This document shows, piece by piece, positions 15,262 to 23,930 of a DNA stretch of 34,092 nucleotides. This DNA comes from VRUE01 sp963748075 (GTDB taxonomy: Bacteria > Actinomycetota > Thermoleophilia > Solirubrobacterales > 70-9): NCBI GenBank assembly GCA_963748075.1, contig CAVVHQ010000004.1, forward strand, positions 1 to 34,092. Direction: 5' to 3'. The number at the start of each line of letters is the position of its first letter. The stretch's first letter is position 1. Both the position numbers and the translations under genes were made by a program. The notes below the pieces were generated by a model. That model was not told the DNA's origin. It saw nothing but the letters and a program-made list of their open reading frames with translations, and made no database searches.

Positions 15262-16942
15262 CGGGACCCTGAAGCAGCCCCAGCGCCCGCTCGGCTGCCT
15301 CGGAGACCGGCAGCTCGCGCTCCTCGCCGCCGGCCCGCCCGCTGGCCTCGACGACGCCCTTCGCCAGACCGCGCCTCCCGGCGACGACGCGCAGCGGGCA
15401 GCCGAGCAGCTCGGCGTCGGTCAGCTTCTCGCCCGGGCCCGCGTCGCGGTCGTCGTAGAGCACCTCGGCGCCGCTTTCGCGCAGCTCCTCGTAGAGGCCG
15501 TCGGCCGTCTCGCGCTCCGGCTCTCCGGGCTTGGCGAGCGAGACGAGGTGGACCTGCCAGGGGGCGATCGGCGCCGGCCAGACGATTCCCCGCTCGTCGG
15601 CGCCCTGCTCGATCGCCGCGGCGACGATCCGCGCCGGCCCGATCCCGTAGCTGCCCATCACGATCGGCCGTTCGTTCCCCTCCTCGTCGAGGAAGGAGGC
15701 GCCGAGCGGCTCGGAGTAGCGCGTGCCGAGCTTGAAGATGTTGCCGACCTCGATCGCCGGCTCGATCTCAATCGTGCCGCCGCCCGGCGCCGTATCGCCG
15801 GCCTCGACGCAGCGCACGTCCATCTCGTGGGACTCGAAGTCGCGGCTGGGAGAGACGCCGCGCAGGTGCGCGTTCGCCTCGTTCGCGCCGCAGACGTAGG
15901 AGTCGCCGGCGATCGCAGCGTCCTTGATGATCGGGAGCCCGGCGTCGACCGGCCCGACATAGCCCGCCGGCCCCAGCTCCGCCTCGATCTCCTCCGGCCT
16001 CGCCTGGCGAAAATCGACCCCCATGCCGTTGCGCAGCTTGATCTCGTTGAGCCGGTCGTCGCCGCGCAGCAGGACCAGCACCAGCCCGCGGCCCTCGACG
16101 ACGATCGGCATCGCCTTGATCAGCGCGCCCGCCGCGACCCCGAGCGCGCCCGAGACCTCCTCGACCGTGGTCAGCCCGGGGGTCGAGACCTCCTCGGGCG
16201 CCTCGAGCGGCGCCGGCAGCTCGACCGGGCGGGGCTCGGCCGAGGCGATCTCGACGTTGGCCGCGTAGCCGGGGGCCAGCGCCACCTCGTTCTCGCCGGC
16301 CGGGCAGGGCGCCATGTACTCGTGGGCGCCGGAGCCGCCCATCATCCCGACGTCGGACTCGACCCGGTACCAGCGCAGCCCGCAGCGGTCGAGGATCCGC
16401 CCGTAGGCCTTGCTCTGCAGCTCGTAGGAGCGCGCCAGCCCCTCCTCGTCGCGATCGAAGGAGTAGGCGTCCTTCATCGTGAACTCGCGGGTGCGCAGCA
16501 CCCCGGCCCGCGGGCGCGGCTCGTCGCGCTCCTTGGTCTGGATCTGGAACAGCATCAGCGGCAGGTCCCGGTAGGAGCGCACCTCCCGCGCCACGTGGAA
16601 GGTCACGCACTCCTCATGGGTCATCGCCAGCGCCATCTCGGCGCCCTTGCGGTCCTCGAGCTTGAACAGCTCCTCGATCGCGTAGCGGCCGGTCTTCTTC
16701 CAGGGCTCGGCCGACTGCAGGACGGGCATCAGCATCTCCTGGCAGCCGATCCCCTCCATCTCCTCCCGCAGGATCGCCTCGACCTTCCGCTCGACCCGCC
16801 ACCCGGCCGGCAGATAGGTCCACAACCCGGCTCCCAGCTGACGGATCAGGCCAGCTCTAACCATCAGCTTGTGGGACAGGGCCTCGGCATCCGCCGGGGG
16901 GTCCTTCAACGTCGGTATGAATGCCTGGCTGAGGCGAGTCAC
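15254..16942 (-). CDS. proS: prolyl-tRNA synthetase
   Basis: 562 residues, the bacterial-type ProRS that charges tRNA-Pro. Class II core segments are visible (LIRQLGAGLWTYLPAGWRVERKVEAILREEM; RPRAGVLRTREFTMKDAYSFDRDEEGL; ERPIVMGSYGIGPARIVAAAIEQ), with the INS editing domain between (about 225-385) and a C-terminal anticodon-binding domain (PWQVHLVSLAKPGEPERETADGLYEELRESGAEVLYDDRD). The start is GTG 16942, with TAGGTT 6 nt upstream and no Shine-Dalgarno sequence, so it can be transcribed as a leaderless mRNA even though ispG lies 84 bp upstream. The gap contains a strong hairpin. It overlaps pgsA by 8 bp. Confidence 0.96.
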   Translation of the reverse strand: MTRLSQAFIPTLKDPPADAEALSHKLMVRAGLIRQLGAGLWTYLPAGWRVERKVEAILREEMEGIGCQEMLMPVLQSAEPWKKTGRYAIEELFKLEDRKGAEMALAMTHEECVTFHVAREVRSYRDLPLMLFQIQTKERDEPRPRAGVLRTREFTMKDAYSFDRDEEGLARSYELQSKAYGRILDRCGLRWYRVESDVGMMGGSGAHEYMAPCPAGENEVALAPGYAANVEIASAEPRPVELPAPLEAPEEVSTPGLTTVEEVSGALGVAAGALIKAMPIVVEGRGLVLVLLRGDDRLNEIKLRNGMGVDFRQARPEEIEAELGPAGYVGPVDAGLPIIKDAAIAGDSYVCGANEANAHLRGVSPSRDFESHEMDVRCVEAGDTAPGGGTIEIEPAIEVGNIFKLGTRYSEPLGASFLDEEGNERPIVMGSYGIGPARIVAAAIEQGADERGIVWPAPIAPWQVHLVSLAKPGEPERETADGLYEELRESGAEVLYDDRDAGPGEKLTDAELLGCPLRVVAGRRGLAKGVVEASGRAGGEERELPVSEAAERALGLLQGPDD

Positions 16943-16948
16943 AGCGGA

Positions 16949-16954
16949 AACCTA
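16949..16954 (-). promoter_or_regulatory. TAGGTT -10 element of proS
   Basis: On the minus strand TAGGTT ends 6 nt before the GTG start of proS. With the hairpin just upstream it suggests that proS-pgsA form their own transcription unit. Confidence 0.5.
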
Positions 16955-16991
16955 TCCACTAGTTAGGCGGTTGGTGGCCGACAGCGTGTCT

Positions 16992-17018
16992 CGGGCGGGT
17001 GGCGACAGGACCCGCCCG
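16992..17018 (-). terminator. hairpin between ispG and proS
   Basis: CGGGCGGGT (16992-17000) and ACCCGCCCG (17010-17018) form a perfect 9-bp stem with a 9-nt loop, starting 8 bp after the ispG stop. It lacks a T-tract, but position and stability fit a terminator of the upstream unit before the proS promoter. Confidence 0.55.
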
Positions 17019-17026
17019 CCAAGCGG

Positions 17027-18280
17027 TCAGGCCCTCGTAAATCGACGCCCCGCGGTGGGCGACGTGTCCTCGTCCAAGAGCACCTTGTCGGACTTCCCTT
17101 CTTCCGCCGCCTCGTGCTCCATCTGGGCGATCTTCTCGGGGGTCAGGTCGCCGGCGTTCTCCTCCTCGATCTTGGCGAGCCACTCGGCCCCCTCCCCCGC
17201 CTTGCGCTCGTCCACCTCGACCCCGCCGCGGTCCAGCGACTTGTCGATCTCCTCGAACAGGGCGTCGACCAGCTCGGCCTGCGGCACCTTGCGCAGCGGC
17301 TTGCCGTGGGCGAAGATCAGCCCCTCGTTCTTGGCGCCGGTGATGCCGAAGTCGGCGTGGCTGGCCTCGCCGATCCCGTTCACCGCGCAGCCCAGCACGG
17401 CGACCTCGACCGGCTCGGCGTAGCGTTCCAGCCGCCGCTCGATCTCGGCCACGACCGAGTCCATGTCGAACTGCAGGCGCCCGCAGGTTGGGCAGGCGAT
17501 CAGCACCGGACCGCGCTCGCGCAGCTGCAGCGCCTTGAGGATCTCCCAGGCGACCTTGACCTCCTCCTCGGCGTGGAAGGTCGAGAGGCTGATCCGAATC
17601 GTGTCGCCGATCCCGTCGGCGAGCAGCGTCCCGAGCCCGACCGAGGACTTCAGCGAGCCCGACCACCGCGTCCCCGCCTCGGTGATCCCGAGGTGCAGCG
17701 GGTAGGGAATCCGCTCGGCGAGCAGGCGGTTGGCGGCGATCGTGTTGGGGACGTTGGTCGACTTGATCGAGACCTTGAAGTCGGTGAACTCGAGGCCCTC
17801 CATCAGCTCGACGAACTCGACCGCGGCGGCGACCAGCGCCTCGACCGGCGCCTCGTGCTCCAGCTCGTGCAGATGCTTGGGCAGCGAGCCGGAGTTGACT
17901 CCGATCCGCATCGGCACCCCGGCGGCGCTGGCCCGCTGGGCCACCTCCGCGACTTTCTCGCGGCCGCCGATGTTGCCCGGGTTGAGGCGGATGCAGTGGG
18001 CGCCGGCGTCGATCGCCTTCAGCGCCAGGGTGTGATTGAAGTGGATGTCGGCGATCACCGGGATCGGCGACTGCTCGACGATCGTCCGCAGCGCCTCCGC
18101 GTCGTCCTCGCGCGGCACCGCGACCCGCACCAGATCCGCCCCCGCGTCGGCGACCTTGCGGATCTGCTCCATCGTCGCCGCCAGGTTGGCGGTCTCGGTC
18201 TTGGTCATCGTCTGCACGGCGACCGGCGCCCCGCCGCCGATCGGCACACCGCCGACGAAGATCTGCCGCTTAGAGCCCAT
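17027..18280 (-). CDS. ispG: 4-hydroxy-3-methylbut-2-en-1-yl diphosphate synthase
   Basis: 417 residues. IspG (GcpE) converts MEcPP to HMBPP in the MEP pathway of isoprenoid synthesis, using a [4Fe-4S] cluster. The TIM-barrel start (RQIFVGGVPIGGGAPVAVQTMTKT, IRLNPGNIG, MRIGVNSGSL) and the cluster cysteines (LIACPTCGRLQFD and VAVLGCAVNGIGE) are clear. After the conserved end (FAHGKPLRKVPQAELVDALFEEI) there is an extra charged tail of about 65 residues (ERKAGEGAEWLAKIEEENAG and onward) rich in Glu and Lys. ATG 18280 is chosen by homology (MGSKRQIFVGG) and by TACCCT 6 nt upstream. Dxr, another MEP enzyme, is encoded three genes upstream in the same direction. Confidence 0.95.
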   Translation of the reverse strand: MGSKRQIFVGGVPIGGGAPVAVQTMTKTETANLAATMEQIRKVADAGADLVRVAVPREDDAEALRTIVEQSPIPVIADIHFNHTLALKAIDAGAHCIRLNPGNIGGREKVAEVAQRASAAGVPMRIGVNSGSLPKHLHELEHEAPVEALVAAAVEFVELMEGLEFTDFKVSIKSTNVPNTIAANRLLAERIPYPLHLGITEAGTRWSGSLKSSVGLGTLLADGIGDTIRISLSTFHAEEEVKVAWEILKALQLRERGPVLIACPTCGRLQFDMDSVVAEIERRLERYAEPVEVAVLGCAVNGIGEASHADFGITGAKNEGLIFAHGKPLRKVPQAELVDALFEEIDKSLDRGGVEVDERKAGEGAEWLAKIEEENAGDLTPEKIAQMEHEAAEEGKSDKVLLDEDTSPTAGRRFTRA

Positions 18281-18286
18281 ACCGGA

Positions 18287-18292
18287 AGGGTA
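18287..18292 (-). promoter_or_regulatory. TACCCT -10 element of ispG
   Basis: On the minus strand TACCCT ends 6 nt before the ispG ATG, inside a small CCGGA-N6-TCCGG dyad in the 26-bp gap after the acyl-CoA ligase gene. Confidence 0.45.
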
Positions 18293-18306
18293 TCCGGCTC
18301 GGCCGC

Positions 18307-20115
18307 TCAGCCCGCGTACAGCTCGTCGATCTCGTCCGCGTACTTGCGTTCGATCGGCTTGCGCTTCAGCTTCATCGTCGGGGTCAGCTCGTCGCCGCCC
18401 GGCGCCCACTCGGTCGGCAGGATCTCGAACTTCTTGATCTGCTCGACCCGCGCCATGCGCCGGTTCGCCGCCTCGACGGCATCGCCGATCTCCCGTTGCA
18501 CCTCCTCATGCTCCGCGAGCCGCTCCAGGGATGCGTCCTCGATCCCCCGGCCCTGCGCCCAGGCGGGCGCGTAGTCGGGGTCGAGGACGATCAGCGCGAC
18601 GTTGTAGCGGCGGCCGTCGCCGATCGCGGCGGCCTGGCCGATCAGCGGGCTGGCCGCCTTCAGCTTCGACTCGATCGAGGCTGGCGACATGTTCTTGCCG
18701 GCGGCGTTGATGATCAGCTCCTTCTTGCGGTCGACGATCCGCAGGTAGCCGTCCTCGTCGAGCTCGCCGATGTCGCCGCTGTGCAGCCAGCCCTCGGCGT
18801 CGATCGTCTCCGCGGTCTTCTCGGGCATGTTGCGGTAGCCGGGCATGTTGGCCGGACCGCGAACCAGCACCTCGCCGTCGGGGGCCAGCTTCAGCTCGGC
18901 GCCCGGCACCGGCGGCCCGACGCTGCCCAGCTTGATCCGCTCGGGCGGGTTGCAGGTGGCGACACCGCAGGTCTCCGACATCCCCCACAGCTCGCCCACC
19001 GGGATGCCGATCGCGTGGAAGAACTCGAGCACCTCGATCGGCGTCGGCGCGGCGCCGACGTTGACCGCGATCGCCTCGTCGAGCCCCAGCTGCTTGCGCA
19101 ACCCCGCGAACATCTGCTCGTTCGCAGCCTCGGCCGCCGCGGCCACCTCGTCGGGCACCGGCTCGCCGCGCTGCTCGCACCGCACCTTCTCCAGGGCCGC
19201 CTCGAGGCCCCGCTCGACCGGCTCGCGCTGCTCCTCGGGCAGGCCGGCCAGCATCGCTTCCAGGCCCGCCTTCAACTTCTCCCAGACGCGCGGCACGGCG
19301 AAGAACCAGGTCGGCCGCACCTGCGGCAGGAACTGGACGATCTGACGCGGGTCGGGGCAGATCGTGATCTCCAGCCCTCTGACGATCGGCAGGTAGTAGT
19401 TGGCGCCGCGCTCGGCGATGTGGGCGGCGGGCAGCCAGGAGACGGCGCGGCCGCCTCGCTCCGGGAAGTGGACCATGTCCTCGACCGAGGCGACCAGGGC
19501 GAGCAGGTTGCGGTGGGTCAGCTGCACGCCCTTCGGCGGGCCGGTGGTCCCCGAGGTGTAGATCAGGGTCAGCAGGTCGTCGGGCCCGATCGCCGCGCCC
19601 GCCGCCTCGACGTCGAACTCGGGATCGAGCCGTTCGAGGCCGGCGAGGGTCTCGGCGCCGCCCCCGCCGTCGAGGACGATCAGGTGCTCGATCCCGGGCA
19701 GCTCCTCCCGGGCGCTTTCGAAGGCCTCGAGGTGGGCGGACTCGACGATCGCCACCCGGGCGCCCGCGTCGCCGACCACGTAGGCGATCTGCTCGGGCGA
19801 GGAGGTCTCGTAGATCGAGAACGGCACCGCCCCGAGCGCCACCGCGGCGAGGTCGCAGGCGACGAACTCGGGCCGGTTGGTGAGCATCAGGGCGACCGCG
19901 TCGCCCTTCTTCACCTCGAGCTTGGCGAGCCCGCCGGCGATCCGCGCCACCTGCGCCGCCAGCTCGTTCCAGCTCAGCGTCTCCTCGTCGCTGCGCAGCG
20001 CGACGTCGTCGCCGAGGCGCGCGACCGTGGCCGCGAACGCCTCATACAGGCTGCGAGCCTGCAGCTCTGCGGCCGGCCCCCCGGTCGCGTAGCGCTCTGC
20101 GGACGAAACCTCCAT
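18307..20115 (-). CDS. long-chain fatty-acid-CoA ligase (AMP-forming)
   Basis: 602 residues, FadD15/FAA1-type acyl-CoA synthetase of the ANL superfamily: fatty acid + ATP + CoA gives acyl-CoA + AMP + PPi. The ATP-binding loop LIYTSGTTGPPKGVQLTHRN is at about 185-204. Later come the family blocks VPRVWEKLKAGLEAML, GELWGMSETCG, GWLHSGDIGELDEDGYLRIV and RKKELIINAAGKNMSP. The C-terminal catalytic Lys region is LTPTMKLKRKPIERKYADEI. ATG 20115 directly follows the rseP stop codon with no gap (TAGATG), so it is translated in the same operon. A fatty-acid activator between rseP and ispG is an uncommon neighbour; it may supply acyl-CoA for lipid synthesis. Confidence 0.93.
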   Translation of the reverse strand: MEVSSAERYATGGPAAELQARSLYEAFAATVARLGDDVALRSDEETLSWNELAAQVARIAGGLAKLEVKKGDAVALMLTNRPEFVACDLAAVALGAVPFSIYETSSPEQIAYVVGDAGARVAIVESAHLEAFESAREELPGIEHLIVLDGGGGAETLAGLERLDPEFDVEAAGAAIGPDDLLTLIYTSGTTGPPKGVQLTHRNLLALVASVEDMVHFPERGGRAVSWLPAAHIAERGANYYLPIVRGLEITICPDPRQIVQFLPQVRPTWFFAVPRVWEKLKAGLEAMLAGLPEEQREPVERGLEAALEKVRCEQRGEPVPDEVAAAAEAANEQMFAGLRKQLGLDEAIAVNVGAAPTPIEVLEFFHAIGIPVGELWGMSETCGVATCNPPERIKLGSVGPPVPGAELKLAPDGEVLVRGPANMPGYRNMPEKTAETIDAEGWLHSGDIGELDEDGYLRIVDRKKELIINAAGKNMSPASIESKLKAASPLIGQAAAIGDGRRYNVALIVLDPDYAPAWAQGRGIEDASLERLAEHEEVQREIGDAVEAANRRMARVEQIKKFEILPTEWAPGGDELTPTMKLKRKPIERKYADEIDELYAG

Positions 20116-21207
20116 CTAGCGGACGTTAAACCCTTCGCCGGTGAGCCGGCCGATGTCGTTGCTGAGGCCGAGGACGAAGAGCATGATCACCAGCACGAAG
20201 CCGATCGCCCCGGCGCGCTCCATCACCCGGAAGGGGACCGGCCGGCCGCGCACCTTCTCCACCAGGCTCCAGAAGATGTGGCCACCGTCGAGCGGCAGGA
20301 AGGGGAAGAGGTTGATCAGGCCGAGCGAGAGGCTGACCACCGCGAGCAGGATCAGCGCCTCGGTGGCGCCGACCCTGTCGATCGTCTGGTGGGCGACGTC
20401 GCTGACCCCGACCACGCCCGAGACTTCCTTGCGCTGTTCGGGATCGAGCAGGTTGGCGAAGACGGTCAGGGTCTTGTGGGTGACCAGCCACATGAAGCCG
20501 GTCGAGCGGTCCAGCGCGCCGCCGGCGTCCAGGTTGGCCGGGGTCTCGCCGTAGGAGAAGCCGAGCCTCATCCGGCCGACCGAGGAGTCGTATTCCGGGC
20601 GGGTGACGATCGTCGTGACGGCGCGGTCGCGCTTCACCCGCAGGGTCAGCGGCGTCGCGGCGCGGCAGCCGTCGACCTGCTTGCCGGGGCAGCTGTGCGA
20701 GGCGACCTGGTTGGCGAAGTTCGTCAGCCGGGTTTCGAGGTCGGCGCCGCGGTAGCTCTTGCCGTCGACGGAGACGATCCGGTCGCCCGGCCTCAGCGAC
20801 GCCGCGGCCGGGCTCTCGGGGACGATCTCGCCGACCGTCTGGGTGACCTGGTTGGCGTTCAGCGAGATCGCGAAGAGGATCAGGAAGGCGAGCACGATGT
20901 TGACCGCGGGGCCCGCCCCGATCACCACGATCCGCTTCCACACCGGCTGCCGGTAGTAGCCGCGGTGCTCCTCCCCCGGCGGCAGCTCCTCGTCGGGGTT
21001 CATGCCGCTGATCTTCACGAAGCCCCCCGCGGGGATCGCCCCGATCCCGTACTCGGTCTCGCCGCGCTTCACCGAGACCAGCTTCGGCGGGAAGAAGAGG
21101 AAGAAGCGCTCGACCCGCATCCCGGTCGCCTTGGCCGCCAGGAAGTGGCCCGTCTCGTGCAGGATGATCAGCGCCGAGAAGCCGAGGAAGATGAGGAGCC
21201 AGCTCAT
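20116..21207 (-). CDS. rseP: site-2 protease, RseP/RIP metalloprotease
   Basis: 363 residues, intramembrane zinc protease that cuts transmembrane anti-sigma factors and remnant signal peptides. The active-site motif HExxH is in IILHETGHFLAAKATGM (first membrane helix), followed by the typical GIGAIPAGGFVKISGM. A PDZ domain lies at about 120-215 (SPAAASLRPGDRIVSVDGKSYRGADL). The second zinc-site motif is NLFPFLPLDGGHIFW, with a last membrane helix after it. ATG 21207 overlaps the dxr stop by 4 bp (ATGA); the longer frame upstream is a dxr shadow. The gene order uppS-cdsA-dxr-rseP is conserved in many bacteria. Confidence 0.94.
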   Translation of the reverse strand: MSWLLIFLGFSALIILHETGHFLAAKATGMRVERFFLFFPPKLVSVKRGETEYGIGAIPAGGFVKISGMNPDEELPPGEEHRGYYRQPVWKRIVVIGAGPAVNIVLAFLILFAISLNANQVTQTVGEIVPESPAAASLRPGDRIVSVDGKSYRGADLETRLTNFANQVASHSCPGKQVDGCRAATPLTLRVKRDRAVTTIVTRPEYDSSVGRMRLGFSYGETPANLDAGGALDRSTGFMWLVTHKTLTVFANLLDPEQRKEVSGVVGVSDVAHQTIDRVGATEALILLAVVSLSLGLINLFPFLPLDGGHIFWSLVEKVRGRPVPFRVMERAGAIGFVLVIMLFVLGLSNDIGRLTGEGFNVR

Positions 21208-22349
21208 ACCTTCGTCAACCCCCCGACCTGCTCTTCGGCGCGGCGCCGGGCCTCGTCGTCGACCGCGAAGAGGTCCTCGAAGTGGGTGAGCGGCTGCGCG
21301 GGCATCTCCGCCAGCACCCGCTCGATCGCCGCGGCGATCGCGGTGAAGGGGATGCGGCCGTCGAGGAAGGCGGCGACGGCGACCTCGTCGGCGGCGTTCA
21401 GCGCGCAGGGCGCCGTCCCCCCCGCCCGCCCGGCCTCGAGGGCGAGCCGCAGGCAGCCGAAGGTCTCGAGGTCGGGTGGCTCGAAGCTCAGCTCTCCGAC
21501 CGCCGCGAGGTCGAGCCGCGGAACCTCGACGTCGGCCCGCTCCGGATAGTGCAGCGCGTAGGAGATCGGCACCCGCATGTCGGGATGGCCGAGGTGGGCG
21601 AGCGAGGCGCCGTCGTTGAGGTCGACCAGCGCGTGGACGATCGACTGCGGGTGGACGACCACCCCGATCCGCTCGTAGGGGACCCCGAACAGGTGGTGCG
21701 CCTCGATCGCCTCGAAGCCCTTGTTCATCAGGGTCGCCGAGTCGATCGTGATCCGCCCGCCCATCCGCCAGGTCGGGTGGGCGAGGGCGTCCTCGACGCT
21801 CACGTCCGAGAGGTCGCTGCGGCCGCGGAAGGGCCCGCCGGAGGCGGTCAGCACCAGCCGCTCGACCGTTCCCGGCGGCTCCGCGCCGATCAGCTGGAAG
21901 AGCGCCGAGTGCTCGGAGTCGACCGGCAGCAGCCGCGCGCCGGTCGCCTCGGCCAGCGCCGTGGTCAGCTCGCCGCCGACCACCAGGCTCTCCTTGTTGG
22001 CCAGCGCCAGGTCGATCCCCTCGCCCAGGGCGACGACGGTCGGGCCGAGACCGGCCGCGCCGACCATCCCGTTGAGGACGAGATCGGCGCCGGAAGCGGC
22101 GATCAGCTCGCGGATTCCCGTCTCGCCGGCGAGGACGCGCCCGTCCCAGGCCGAGCGCGCCCGCTCGGCCGCGTCCGCGTGGGCGAGCGCCACGGTGGGC
22201 ACGCGGTGTCGCTGCGCCTGCTCGAGCAGCGGCTCCCAGCTCGACGCGGCGGCCAGGCCGACCGCCTCCAGCTGGCCGGAGGCGGCGACGATCTCCAGCG
22301 CCTGGGCCCCGATCGAGCCGGTGCTGCCGAGGATGACCAGCTTCTTCAT
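21204..22349 (-). CDS. dxr: 1-deoxy-D-xylulose-5-phosphate reductoisomerase
   Basis: 381 residues, the second enzyme of the MEP pathway (DXP to MEP, NADPH and a divalent metal). The NADPH loop is LVILGSTGSIGAQALEIV (4-21). The metal/substrate residues are in LLPVDSEHSALFQ (Asp, Glu) and in RITIDSATLMNKGFEAIEAHHLFG. ATG 22349 is preceded at 7 nt by TAGACT, so it can start its own leaderless transcript besides being read from cdsA 20 bp upstream. It overlaps rseP by 4 bp. Confidence 0.96.
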   Translation of the reverse strand: MKKLVILGSTGSIGAQALEIVAASGQLEAVGLAAASSWEPLLEQAQRHRVPTVALAHADAAERARSAWDGRVLAGETGIRELIAASGADLVLNGMVGAAGLGPTVVALGEGIDLALANKESLVVGGELTTALAEATGARLLPVDSEHSALFQLIGAEPPGTVERLVLTASGGPFRGRSDLSDVSVEDALAHPTWRMGGRITIDSATLMNKGFEAIEAHHLFGVPYERIGVVVHPQSIVHALVDLNDGASLAHLGHPDMRVPISYALHYPERADVEVPRLDLAAVGELSFEPPDLETFGCLRLALEAGRAGGTAPCALNAADEVAVAAFLDGRIPFTAIAAAIERVLAEMPAQPLTHFEDLFAVDDEARRRAEEQVGGLTKV

Positions 22350-22356
22350 CCACTGG

Positions 22357-22362
22357 AGTCTA
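22357..22362 (-). promoter_or_regulatory. TAGACT -10 element of dxr
   Basis: On the minus strand TAGACT lies between the cdsA stop and the dxr start, ending 7 nt before the ATG. It suggests an internal leaderless promoter in the uppS-cdsA-dxr-rseP block. Confidence 0.5.
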
Positions 22363-22368
22363 GGAGGC

Positions 22369-23259
22369 TCAGTAGACCAGCCCGACCGAGAGGTAGTAGC
22401 CGACCACGATCGTGAAGAAGACCGCGTCGAGGCGGTCGAGCAGGCCGCCGTGCGGGCCGAAGAGGTGGCCAGTGTCCTTGCGGTGGAAGTCGCGCTTCAC
22501 CATCGACTCGAAGAGGTCCCCGACCGGGGCGATCGCGGCCACCGCCGCGCCGATGATCAGCGCGTCGACCCCGGAGAGCCAGTCCTGATAGAGGCCCGCG
22601 AACCAGAAGGCCATCGTGCCGATCAGGAAGCCGCCGACCAGTCCCTCCAGCGTCTTGTGGGGCGAGACGGCCGGTGCGATCGGATGCGAGCCGAACATCC
22701 GGCCCACGGCGTAGGCCCCGGTGTCGGTGGCGAAGGTGCCGACCAGGACGTCGATCAAGAGCGCTCCGCCGTGGGCGGGGAGGTCGCGCAGCAGCACCGC
22801 GTGGACCAGCGGGATCCCGATCCAGACGATCCCCAGCAGAGTCACCCCCATCGAGCCGGTGATCCCGGCGCGGCGGCGGCGATGGGCGCCGAGGGCGAAG
22901 AGGACCGGGAACGAGGCGGCGAGGATCAGCACCACCTGGAAGGCGCTGCCGAAGTGGGCGGCGAGGATCAGCGCCACGACGGTCAGGTAGGCGGCCAGCC
23001 CGATCGGGTGCATCTCCGCCGTCATCTCCAGGTACTCGCGCAGGCAGAGCGCGCCGATCGCCACCATCGCGACCGTGAACGGCAGGCCGCCGAGGATCGC
23101 TATCGCGAGCGCGAAGGCGATCCAGGGAATCGCGACGAGGATCCGCCGTGCCGTCTCGCCGCGCAAACCGCGCCGGGGGGAGCGCCGCTGCTCGCTCGGC
23201 GGGGGCTCGGGCTCCGGCTCGGCCTCGAAGATCTCGTCGTCGAATAGGTCGCGGACCAT
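22369..23259 (-). CDS. cdsA: phosphatidate cytidylyltransferase
   Basis: 296 residues with an acidic N-terminal tail (residues 1-35, EAEPEPEPPPSEQ) and about eight membrane helices. CdsA makes CDP-diacylglycerol, the precursor for pgsA-type enzymes such as that at 14608. The family signature is visible near the C-terminus: SPHKTLEGLVGG and the S-x3-K-R-D-x4-KD-x6-P-GHGG-x-LDR block as SMVKRDFHRKDTGHLFGPH followed by GGLLDRLDAVFF. Two ATGs in tandem are possible (23262 or 23259). The first overlaps the uppS stop; the second has the better distance from GAAGGGA, so it is preferred. Confidence 0.93.
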   Translation of the reverse strand: MVRDLFDDEIFEAEPEPEPPPSEQRRSPRRGLRGETARRILVAIPWIAFALAIAILGGLPFTVAMVAIGALCLREYLEMTAEMHPIGLAAYLTVVALILAAHFGSAFQVVLILAASFPVLFALGAHRRRRAGITGSMGVTLLGIVWIGIPLVHAVLLRDLPAHGGALLIDVLVGTFATDTGAYAVGRMFGSHPIAPAVSPHKTLEGLVGGFLIGTMAFWFAGLYQDWLSGVDALIIGAAVAAIAPVGDLFESMVKRDFHRKDTGHLFGPHGGLLDRLDAVFFTIVVGYYLSVGLVY

Positions 23260-23930
23260 CATTCCCTTCGCCCGAAGCGGCGGCCCCGCGCCTCGAACTC
23301 GCGCAGGCACTGCTCGAACGCCTCGCGGCCGAAGTCCGGCCAGAGCTCGTCGCGGAAGATTAGCTCCGAGTAGGCGCACTGCCAGAGCAGGTAGTTGGAG
23401 AGCCGCTGCTCGCCGCTGGTCCGTATCAGCAGGTCCGGGTCGTGCATCTCCGGCGCGTAGAGGTGGCGTCGGAACTCGTCCTCGGAGTCCCCCGCAAAGC
23501 TTCGCGCCGCGTCGACGATCTCCGCCCGGCCGCCGTAGTTGAAGGCCACGAACAGGGTGATCCGGTCGTTGCCGGCGGTCCTCTGCTCGGCCCGCTCCAT
23601 CCGCTCGACCAGCTGCGGCGCGAGGCCGGCACGGCGCCCGATGAAGCGCATCCGCACCCCTTCGGCGTCCAGCTCCGGCGTCTCGCTGTCGATCCGCTCG
23701 CCGAGCATTCGCATCAGCCCCTCGACCTCGTCGGCCGGCCGGGCCCAGTTCTCGGTCGAGAAGGAGAAGACGGTCAGCTCCTCGACCCCGAGCTCGGCCG
23801 CGTCGCGCAGCCGCGCTTTGACGGTGTCGGCGCCCGCCTGGTGCCCCTCGACGACCGGCAGGCCGCGCTGCCGTGCCCAGCGCCCGTTGCCGTCGGTGAT
23901 GATCGCGACGTACCGCGCGGAGGCGCTCAC
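23259..23930 (-). CDS. uppS: isoprenyl transferase (undecaprenyl diphosphate synthase)
   Basis: 223 residues, cis-prenyltransferase that builds the C55 (or similar) lipid carrier for cell-wall synthesis from isoprenoid units supplied by the MEP pathway. The conserved blocks are VAIITDGNGRWARQRGLP (catalytic Asp; Thr replaces the common Met), GVEELTVFSFSTENWARP, VAFNYGGRAEIVDA and PDLLIRTSGEQRLSNYLLWQCAYSELIF. The start is GTG 23930, which overlaps the frr stop by 4 bp and follows GGAGG closely. It is slightly shorter than the average family member at the N-terminus. Confidence 0.95.
   Translation of the reverse strand: MSASARYVAIITDGNGRWARQRGLPVVEGHQAGADTVKARLRDAAELGVEELTVFSFSTENWARPADEVEGLMRMLGERIDSETPELDAEGVRMRFIGRRAGLAPQLVERMERAEQRTAGNDRITLFVAFNYGGRAEIVDAARSFAGDSEDEFRRHLYAPEMHDPDLLIRTSGEQRLSNYLLWQCAYSELIFRDELWPDFGREAFEQCLREFEARGRRFGRRE

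Noticed and set aside
16992..17018. T-box or attenuator controlling proS
   Set aside because: Only one hairpin is present, no T-box sequence is seen, and TAGGTT 6 nt before the start suggests a leaderless proS transcript.
18496..21549. 1017-residue plus-strand open frame
   Set aside because: It runs antisense to the acyl-CoA ligase and rseP, is rich in Arg/Asp/Gly/Gln repeats typical of GC-rich shadow frames, and has no domain pattern.
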